A DNA stretch of 64,000 nucleotides from Halolamina litorea (GTDB lineage: Archaea > Halobacteriota > Halobacteria > Halobacteriales > Haloferacaceae), in contig NZ_JANHGR010000003.1 in NCBI RefSeq assembly GCF_026616205.1, positions 62,001 through 126,000 of the forward strand, given 5' to 3'. Numbering within the stretch: position 1 is the first letter of the stretch; every line of letters starts with the position of its first letter. Of this stretch, positions 58,395 to 64,000 are shown in pieces. The notes below the pieces were generated by a model. That model saw nothing but the letters and a program-made list of their open reading frames with translations. It was not told the origin of the DNA and made no database searches. Made by a program: the position numbers and the translations under genes.

Positions 58395-59381
58395 TCAGCC
58401 GTCGACCACGTCGCGATAGATGTCGAGGAGCCGTTCGCCGGTCCGCTGGACGCTGATCTCCCGAACCGCAGCGCGGCCACGAGGACGGTCGTCGGTCGTG
58501 AGAGCGTCGATGAGGCCATCGACGAGTTCGGCGTCGCTCGCACAGACCCACGAGTGGTCGAGGCCCGCAAGCCGCGTGGCCACGTCGCCCACGTCCGTCG
58601 AGACGACCGGGACGTTACACGCGAGGGCCTCCTTCACCGCGTTCGGCGACCCTTCGTGAGTGGAGGTGAGCAGCAGCGCGTCGGCGGCGTTGAGGTAGGA
58701 TGGCATCCCGTCGTGGGGGACGCCGGTCACCGTGTGGAGTTCGATCGGATCGGACACGCGCTGGCTGGCCGCGTCGACGATCCGCTGGGCCCGCGGGTAG
58801 TTCTTCACGCCGCGCTCGGGGGGGTAGGGAAACAGCACGTGGTGGCCCTCGGCGTCCCAGCCGACGCGTTGGCGAGCGGGGCCCGTCGGCGCGGGCTTGA
58901 ACAGCGACAGATCGACGCCGTGGGGGAGGACGTGTGCCTCCCGGCCCAGGTCCTCGGCCATCGCCGGCGACATGACGACGACGGCGTCGGCGAAGCGGGC
59001 ACAGAACCGGCTCACCGGGCCGTACTTCCCGTAGAGGTCGGTCCCCCACAGCGAGAGCACGACGGGGAGGTTCGGCTGGCAGATGGCGTGGGGCGCGGTC
59101 AGCCCGTAGTTTGCGTGGATCAGGTCGTAGTCGTCGAAGGACGCCGAGAGCACGTTCGGGTAGAGCCGCGCGTAGTCGACCACCGATCGGCCGGAGGTGT
59201 CGCCGTCGTCGTACTCGCGGTGGCCCGGCACCGAGAGCGTCGTACAGTCGACCCCGAGACTTTCGAGGGTACGAACCTGCTGGTCGAAGAAGCGCGACTG
59301 CTCGCTGGGGACGAGGTTGAGCACGCGCATGTCGGTCGACGCCTCGGGCGGCGTCGCCGTCCCGCTGATCGGTTCGCTCAT
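58395..59381 (-). CDS. GT4 family glycosyltransferase
   Basis: The 328-residue GT-B fold enzyme has the start MRVLNLVPSEQSRFFDQQVR after a short acidic lead. The acceptor-side region is LWGTDLYGKYGPVSRF. The donor-site motif EGSPNAVKEALACNVPVVST contains the two Glu of the E-x7-E signature. It adds a sugar to the surface glycan. ATG 59381 overlaps the stop of the FemAB-like gene (ATGA), so both are translated from one message. Confidence 0.88.
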   Translation of the reverse strand: MSEPISGTATPPEASTDMRVLNLVPSEQSRFFDQQVRTLESLGVDCTTLSVPGHREYDDGDTSGRSVVDYARLYPNVLSASFDDYDLIHANYGLTAPHAICQPNLPVVLSLWGTDLYGKYGPVSRFCARFADAVVVMSPAMAEDLGREAHVLPHGVDLSLFKPAPTGPARQRVGWDAEGHHVLFPYPPERGVKNYPRAQRIVDAASQRVSDPIELHTVTGVPHDGMPSYLNAADALLLTSTHEGSPNAVKEALACNVPVVSTDVGDVATRLAGLDHSWVCASDAELVDGLIDALTTDDRPRGRAAVREISVQRTGERLLDIYRDVVDG

Positions 59382-60385
59382 CGACTCACCAGCCGGTAGG
59401 CCGTCTTCGCGGCGGCCATGCCGGCCCCGCCGGACTCCAGTGCGTAGTAGGGGACGAGCGAGGCGCCGAACTTGCTCTTGTACCGACAGAGTCGCTCGGT
59501 GTTCGCCCCCATCAGGTCGTAGGTGTCGACCGACTCCCGGGGGTCGCCGGCGGCGATATCCTCGATGATCCGCCAGTGGAGCAGGCCGTTGACGCTCGTG
59601 CCCTCGTAGACCGAGCGGTTGCCCCCGAGCCAGAAGTACGCCGCGTCGTTGCTGTACAGCACCACCATCCCCGAGAGGAACTCGTCGTCGGGGCCGCGAG
59701 CGACGTAGGTCCGGCAGCGGTCCGTTTCGGCCAGCGCCTCGGTGAGGTCCTCCACGTACGCGCGGTCGAGGGCAAACCCTCGGTCCTGTTCGGCGTAGCG
59801 GTCCCGGGTGCGGTCGTAGATGCGGCCGACAGGCTCGGTACCGCCGCGCTCGATTGTCACGTCCAACTCTTCGGCGTCTCGGATCTCCCGCCGCAGACTC
59901 TTGCTGAACGAAGAGCGCAGGGCGTCGGTGTCCTCGCCGACGGCGAGGTGGTAGGTGAACCGCGTGTCGAGCGAGAGGTCGGACCACACGTACGGCCGCG
60001 GGTCGGGGTAGCTCGTCGGGCAGGACAGGCGGAACAGCGTCAGGGAGTCGTCGACGCCTACGTCCTCCAGCACCGCCTCGGAGAAGGTCGCGTTCACCTT
60101 CTCGCGTTTCCGGCGTTTCGGGCTGGCGGGCATCACCAGCGGGCCGAGTCGCGGGATCGAGAACCCCGGCGGCGGCGAGAGCACGGCGCGACCGATCGCC
60201 CGTTCCTGCACCATCGCCGGGAGCAGGCCGACCGGTCGGTCACCCTTGAAGCCCCCGTAGAGCCGGAGTTCGCCGGCGGCGTGGTCATCGAGCACTTGCA
60301 GGGCTTCGGGGGTGTGGAACACCTCGAACCCGTCTGACGGCAGGGCGTCCCCCCACTCGTCGATCGTCAGCTGTCGGACCTCCAT
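59378..60385 (-). CDS. FemAB/GNAT-type transferase
   Basis: The protein has 335 residues with two GNAT-like halves. Key segments are SSFSKSLRREIRDAEELDVT, YDRTRDRYAEQDRGFALD and SGMVVLYSNDAAYFWLGGNR. The end, YDLMGANTERLCRYKSKFGA, is typical of the FemAB/BioF2-like family. In bacteria FemAB enzymes add amino acids to peptidoglycan amines using aminoacyl-tRNA; archaea lack that polymer, so the acceptor must differ. The gene has its own TAACAATC box and is coupled to the GT4 gene. Confidence 0.8.
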   Translation of the reverse strand: MEVRQLTIDEWGDALPSDGFEVFHTPEALQVLDDHAAGELRLYGGFKGDRPVGLLPAMVQERAIGRAVLSPPPGFSIPRLGPLVMPASPKRRKREKVNATFSEAVLEDVGVDDSLTLFRLSCPTSYPDPRPYVWSDLSLDTRFTYHLAVGEDTDALRSSFSKSLRREIRDAEELDVTIERGGTEPVGRIYDRTRDRYAEQDRGFALDRAYVEDLTEALAETDRCRTYVARGPDDEFLSGMVVLYSNDAAYFWLGGNRSVYEGTSVNGLLHWRIIEDIAAGDPRESVDTYDLMGANTERLCRYKSKFGASLVPYYALESGGAGMAAAKTAYRLVSR

Positions 60386-60410
60386 TAGCTGCGAGCAGTG
60401 GGGCCGACCC

Positions 60411-60418
60411 GATTGTTA
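60411..60418 (-). promoter_or_regulatory. TAACAA-type box of the FemAB-like gene
   Basis: TAACAATC on the minus strand is centred 30 bases from ATG 60385. Confidence 0.5.
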
Positions 60419-60508
60419 CCCCCTCCTTACCGAGGGCCGGCGGGGCGGGGGGATCGGCGCCGGCGGCGGCATCGGCGGCGACGGCGGCGCTCGATCGGCC
60501 GGGGGCGA

Positions 60509-61456
60509 TTAGTGGGTCTGGGCCTGCGGGCGGTCGAGCGCCGCGACCTCGTAGAACTCGGCCGGGGAGCCGACCCACGCCCCGAGGTCGAGGGCGGTCT
60601 GGACGAGCCGTCGGTAGAGTTGCCCGTAGCCCGGGAAGTCGGTCGCGCTGAACGTGCGGGGGTGCCAGAGCACCGTCATCACGGCGTCGTTCTCGGCGGC
60701 CTCGTGGAGCAGGTCCGCACAGATCCCCCATGCGTCATCGAAGCGCTCGCTCGGGTCGGGCAGGGCGTTCTCCATGATCGTCAGCGGGAACACGACGAAC
60801 TCGTCGTCGAACGGACGTTTCAGGCCGTAGCCGTGGTCGAACCCGGTCTCCTCGCTGGAGCCGAGGCTGGTGTCGTAGCGCAGGCCGAGATCGCGGTAGT
60901 GGCGCCACGTCTCCGGCACTTCGAGGTTGAGGTAGTGCTGTCGGCCGCCGGTCACGTCGTCGCCGAGCACGTCCTCGATGGCCGCGAGTTCGTCCCGGAG
61001 CCGCCCGCGGTCGTCGGGGGAGTCGTAGGAGCCGTGGAGCCCCACCTCCCAGCCGCCGTCGTCGAGAGTTTCGACGACGTGCTGGATCGCGGGGTCAGAG
61101 AGGGAGTAGCGTCCGGCGAACAGCTGCCACGTCCGCGGGCTGAGCCACTCTCGGGGCGGCCGTTCCCAGACGCGCTGTTCGGAGAGGAAGTAAAAGGCCG
61201 AACGCACGCCAAGCGAGCGTTCGAGTGCCATCACGGTCTCGAACTGCCAGTACGGTTCGCGGCCGGGCAGGAGCGACGCGAGGTGCTTGAGGCGGTTCCC
61301 CTGCCCCCGCAGCGCGTAGTAGGGCGCCTGAAACGTCTTGTACGGCCGGTCCACGTCGTGGGTGAGCAGGAGGACGAACTCGTGGCCGTCCGGGATCGGT
61401 CGCTCCTCGCCCTCGAGCCCGGGGAAGTCGGCGGCGTCCGGGGGGTTGCCGCTCAT
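60509..61456 (-). CDS. Polysaccharide deacetylase family protein
   Basis: The protein has 315 residues in an NodB-like barrel. The catalytic/metal start is LLLTHDVDRPYKTF (Asp pair), the metal His motif is VGLHGSYDSPDD, then RQHYLNLEVPETWRH and the late His in VLWHPRTFSA. It should remove acetyl groups from N-acetylated sugars in a glycan or its precursor. It overlaps the preceding DUF354 gene by four bases. A deacetylated amine would be a natural acceptor for the FemAB-like enzyme encoded next. Confidence 0.85.
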   Translation of the reverse strand: MSGNPPDAADFPGLEGEERPIPDGHEFVLLLTHDVDRPYKTFQAPYYALRGQGNRLKHLASLLPGREPYWQFETVMALERSLGVRSAFYFLSEQRVWERPPREWLSPRTWQLFAGRYSLSDPAIQHVVETLDDGGWEVGLHGSYDSPDDRGRLRDELAAIEDVLGDDVTGGRQHYLNLEVPETWRHYRDLGLRYDTSLGSSEETGFDHGYGLKRPFDDEFVVFPLTIMENALPDPSERFDDAWGICADLLHEAAENDAVMTVLWHPRTFSATDFPGYGQLYRRLVQTALDLGAWVGSPAEFYEVAALDRPQAQTH

Positions 61457-62481
61457 GCGCCCACCTCCTCGACCAGCGCGACAGTAAACGAGGTCAGATC
61501 GACGGTCTCCCCGAGCAGTCGGCGGCGGCGCCGACGCCAGCGTCGTTCGGTGTCGTCGTCGGCTGCGAGTTCGATGGCGGCGTCGACGGCCCGCTCGGGA
61601 TCGAGGTACGATTGGACGAGCCCCACATCGCCCAGTCGCTCGAAGTTGCCCATCTCGCGGTCGAGGGGGTTGTACCGGACAGATGGCGTGCCGAGGACCG
61701 CCGCCTCGGTCGCCATCGTCGAGGAGTCGCCGACGTAGCAGTCCGCGAAGGCGAGCAGGTCGTGCATCGCGTCGACGGGGATCGGCGGTTCGCGGCCGGC
61801 GAGTGAGTCTGGGAGCGGCGACTCGCTGGAGACGTACACGGGGCCCTGTTCGGCGAGGCCATCGACGAGTCGCTCGACGTGCTCCCGCGAGAAGCCCGCC
61901 CGCCCGCGGTCGTGGTGGGCGTCCATGGCGACCAGCCGGACAACGGAGTACGGCGAGTCTGGGTCGACGCCGTGGTCCCGGAGCACGTCGGGGTCTGGCT
62001 CGAAGCGCGCGGGGTGGAGGTACGCGAGTTCGTGGAAGCCGCGATAACGAACGTGCCGGGCCGGGAGTTCGCGGTCGAACGCCTCTGGGGTGGCGACGAC
62101 GGCCGCGGCCGGCAGCGTCACGCGGTCGAGCAGACCCGCGACCTCGGTGTCGTGGAACACGACGTTAGGCACGCCGAGTGCGGCGGCGACGTGGGCCGAG
62201 GCGGGGTTGAGACGGCTGAGCACCACGTCAGGGTCGTACGCGCGGGCGTAGCGGTACAGCTTCGCGCCGCGGCCGAGCCACTCTCTGAGGGTGCCGGCGG
62301 CGCCGGAGCGGGTCTGTGAGAGACAAACGTGGTCGATCCCGTAGGCCGACAGCACGTCAAGGGTCACGTCCTTGTCTCGGGCGACCACCCGAACCTCGTG
62401 ACCACGGTCCCGAAGCGTCTCCGCGGCGTTCCGGAACAGGTGGACGTGGGCCGGGTGGGTCACGTCGACGAGCAGCCGCAT
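61453..62481 (-). CDS. DUF354 family glycosyltransferase-like protein
   Basis: The protein has 342 residues. The start MRLLVDVTHPAHVHLFRNAA is diagnostic for DUF354, a GT-B family related to UDP-GlcNAc 2-epimerase and MurG. The second domain contains CYVGDSSTMATEAAVLGTPS, the expected donor-site loop. It is coupled on both sides by overlaps. It probably transfers or epimerises a GlcNAc-type sugar for the surface glycan. Confidence 0.86.
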   Translation of the reverse strand: MRLLVDVTHPAHVHLFRNAAETLRDRGHEVRVVARDKDVTLDVLSAYGIDHVCLSQTRSGAAGTLREWLGRGAKLYRYARAYDPDVVLSRLNPASAHVAAALGVPNVVFHDTEVAGLLDRVTLPAAAVVATPEAFDRELPARHVRYRGFHELAYLHPARFEPDPDVLRDHGVDPDSPYSVVRLVAMDAHHDRGRAGFSREHVERLVDGLAEQGPVYVSSESPLPDSLAGREPPIPVDAMHDLLAFADCYVGDSSTMATEAAVLGTPSVRYNPLDREMGNFERLGDVGLVQSYLDPERAVDAAIELAADDDTERRWRRRRRRLLGETVDLTSFTVALVEEVGA

Positions 62482-64000
62482 TACTCCAAGTAGCCGAGGT
62501 CGGCGAGTCGTTGCTCGACGGCGTCGCTGTCGCCTGCGGCCGACTCCCGGTCGCCCGAGATGGGCAGGCGAGTCTCGACGCCGCGCTCGGCCGGTTCGGA
62601 GCCGGGGGCGAACACGTCCAACACCTCGCCGTCCACGTCGGTGGGGACGGCCGCGCCCATCGCGTGCAGTAGCGTCGGCGTGAGGTCGGTGATCGACGCC
62701 CGTTCGGTGAGGCCGTCGGAGCGGAAGCGCGGGCCGCTGAACAGGAAGATCCCTTCGGGCATGTTGCCGCCGGCCCAGACACCCTCTGCGGCGATGGGTT
62801 CGTCGGGGCCGACGGCGTCGCTGACGTGGACGTTTTCGCCCTGATCGAGTAGGAGGTCCGGCGCGTTCTCGGCGTAGGGCCCCTCGTAGAACTCCTCACC
62901 GCGGTAGACGGCCTTCACGATCCGCTGGCCCGTCTCGGGGTGGGTGAGCGCTTCCAGCTTCCGGATGAGTTCGTCGCGGGTGGGCTCGTAGGCCGGGTCC
63001 GAGGGGTCGATCGCGAGGTAGATCGGTCCCTGGTTGCTGGCGACGGCGGTGGTGCGGTCCCAGTCGAGCACCGAGAGCACGCGGTCGCGCTTGACGCCTT
63101 CCTCCCACGGGACGAGGCGCTGCACGCGCTCAGGGACGACCTTGGCCAGCGTCTCGGTCATGCCCAGCGTCTTGGCCGCCGAGAGCGCCCGCTCCTTGGT
63201 GAACCCCACCCGCCCGAGCAGTTCGTCGACGCCGCGCTCGGTGGCGAGGTAGCCCTCCTGTTCGAGCCAGGAATTGATGTAGAACACCGTGTCGACGTGC
63301 CACGTCCCGTGATCGGACATGATCAGGATGTCGTGGCCGGCGTCGAGGAAGCGCCCGAGGTTCTCGTCGATGCGCTCCCACGCGCGGCGGACCGGCTCGT
63401 CGTCCCAGAAGTAGTGCTGGAGGGCCATGCTGTAGAACACGGTCAGATGGAGGAAGTCAGGGTCCTCACGCTCCAGCAGCCGGTCGGCAGCCTCGAAGCG
63501 CGTGTCGATGAGGTCGAGCACCGCCTCGACCTCGGCGTCGCCCTTCTCGGTGGGCGAGATCATGGGGTTGGGGTGGACTCGATAGTCCAGTTCCTCCCGC
63601 AGGAACGTCTCCACGTCGGCGGGGGTGGCGAAGCCGTGGTCAAGCGAGCGATAGGTCGTCTCGGAGGCGTCCGGCCCGCCGGCGACGACGAAGCCGTCGA
63701 TCTCCTTTGGTGGATAGGTGGAGGGTTTGTTGATGACGCCGGCGGTCAGCCCCTCGTCGTTGAGGTAGTCCCAGAGCTCGGCGCTGCGGAAGTCCGTCGC
63801 GTCGTGGAAGACGTGTTCGCGGCCGGCCGTGTCGATGCGGTCGAAGCGGAACACGTCGAGCTTGCCCGGGTTCTTCCCCGTCGCGTAGCACTTCCAGTTG
63901 GGGACGGTGATCGGTGGCAGACAACTCTCAGAGACGCCGCCGATGCCGTCGTCGATCAGTCGTTGCAGGTTCGGCAGCCGGCCCTCATCGAGCCAGTCGC
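62481..64000 (-). CDS. Alkaline phosphatase superfamily phosphodiesterase (partial)
   Basis: The frame continues past the right edge, so the N-terminus is missing; about 506 codons are visible. Visible motifs are VPNWKCYATGKNPGKLDVF near the catalytic Thr/Ser region, HDILIMSDHGTWHVDTVFYI (Asp-His metal ligands) and YEGPYAENAPDLLL. It matches haloarchaeal type I phosphodiesterase/nucleotide pyrophosphatase-like proteins, found beside glycan genes. It may cleave or transfer a phosphodiester on the glycan or lipid carrier. The DUF354 start overlaps its stop (TAATG). Confidence 0.82.
   Translation of the reverse strand, partial: DWLDEGRLPNLQRLIDDGIGGVSESCLPPITVPNWKCYATGKNPGKLDVFRFDRIDTAGREHVFHDATDFRSAELWDYLNDEGLTAGVINKPSTYPPKEIDGFVVAGGPDASETTYRSLDHGFATPADVETFLREELDYRVHPNPMISPTEKGDAEVEAVLDLIDTRFEAADRLLEREDPDFLHLTVFYSMALQHYFWDDEPVRRAWERIDENLGRFLDAGHDILIMSDHGTWHVDTVFYINSWLEQEGYLATERGVDELLGRVGFTKERALSAAKTLGMTETLAKVVPERVQRLVPWEEGVKRDRVLSVLDWDRTTAVASNQGPIYLAIDPSDPAYEPTRDELIRKLEALTHPETGQRIVKAVYRGEEFYEGPYAENAPDLLLDQGENVHVSDAVGPDEPIAAEGVWAGGNMPEGIFLFSGPRFRSDGLTERASITDLTPTLLHAMGAAVPTDVDGEVLDVFAPGSEPAERGVETRLPISGDRESAAGDSDAVEQRLADLGYLE

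Overview
The window looks like chromosome from a haloarchaeon (class Halobacteria). The DNA is GC-rich with strong third-position GC, and the predicted proteins are rich in Asp and Glu. Many genes have a TATA-like element about 27 bases before the start codon, as expected for leaderless transcripts. Archaeal and haloarchaeal marker families are present: transcription factor B, bacterio-opsin-activator-type (HTH_10) regulators, a HalOD1 domain, DUF7344 regulators, a Tat lipoprotein with a twin-Arg signal, and a PGF-CTERM surface protein. No rRNA, tRNA or CRISPR array was recognised.

Positions 1-17.2 kb are mostly core-like: a DUF885 metallohydrolase, an anchored surface protein, an aminoglycoside-phosphotransferase-fold kinase, a ribbon-helix-helix/PIN toxin-antitoxin pair, a SWIM zinc-finger protein, a TFB with an overlapping winged-helix gene, a winged-helix/small membrane protein pair, an M24 peptidase, a cupin, a calcium-type P-type ATPase, a DUF211-VIT1 pair, and a NitT/TauT-type ABC importer. 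Positions 17.2-25.9 kb look accessory. They hold an AT-richer block with a thioesterase, an HTH_10 regulator, an Old Yellow Enzyme, a gene remnant and an IS4-type transposase. A tyrosine recombinase with an overlapping AbrB-type protein follows, then a second RHH/PIN pair paralogous to the first and another HTH_10 regulator.

Positions 26-39.5 kb carry two PRC-barrel-like paralogues, a TraB-family protein, a Gln-rich protein with a copper-storage-like four-helix domain that has lost most of its Cys, TspO, and the UDP-GlcNAc pathway genes glmU, glmS and glmM. These are interspersed with small regulators (HalOD1, PadR, MarR-like, two DUF7344). A dolichol-phosphate-type glycosyltransferase follows. 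Positions 39.7-47.7 kb encode cell-surface proteins: a 1493-residue PKD/CARDB PGF-CTERM protein, a parallel beta-helix protein, a DUF1616 protein and a YdjM-type membrane protein.

Positions 47.8-64 kb are a surface-glycan locus: Gfo/Idh/MocA dehydrogenase, ParB-like protein, sugar epimerase, Wzx-type flippase, a large membrane protein, GT4 glycosyltransferase, FemAB-type transferase, polysaccharide deacetylase, DUF354 protein and a phosphodiesterase running off the window. It is interrupted by a copy of the winged-helix/small membrane pair and by a SCO1-TlpA-CcdA redox module. A recurring promoter-like box, TAACAA(A/T), sits about 28-30 bases before many of the surface genes, including glmM, the PKD gene, the dehydrogenase, the epimerase and the FemAB-like gene. 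It suggests joint control of sugar-nucleotide supply and envelope assembly, and together with the glycan gene set it is the most promising candidate for an undescribed system here.
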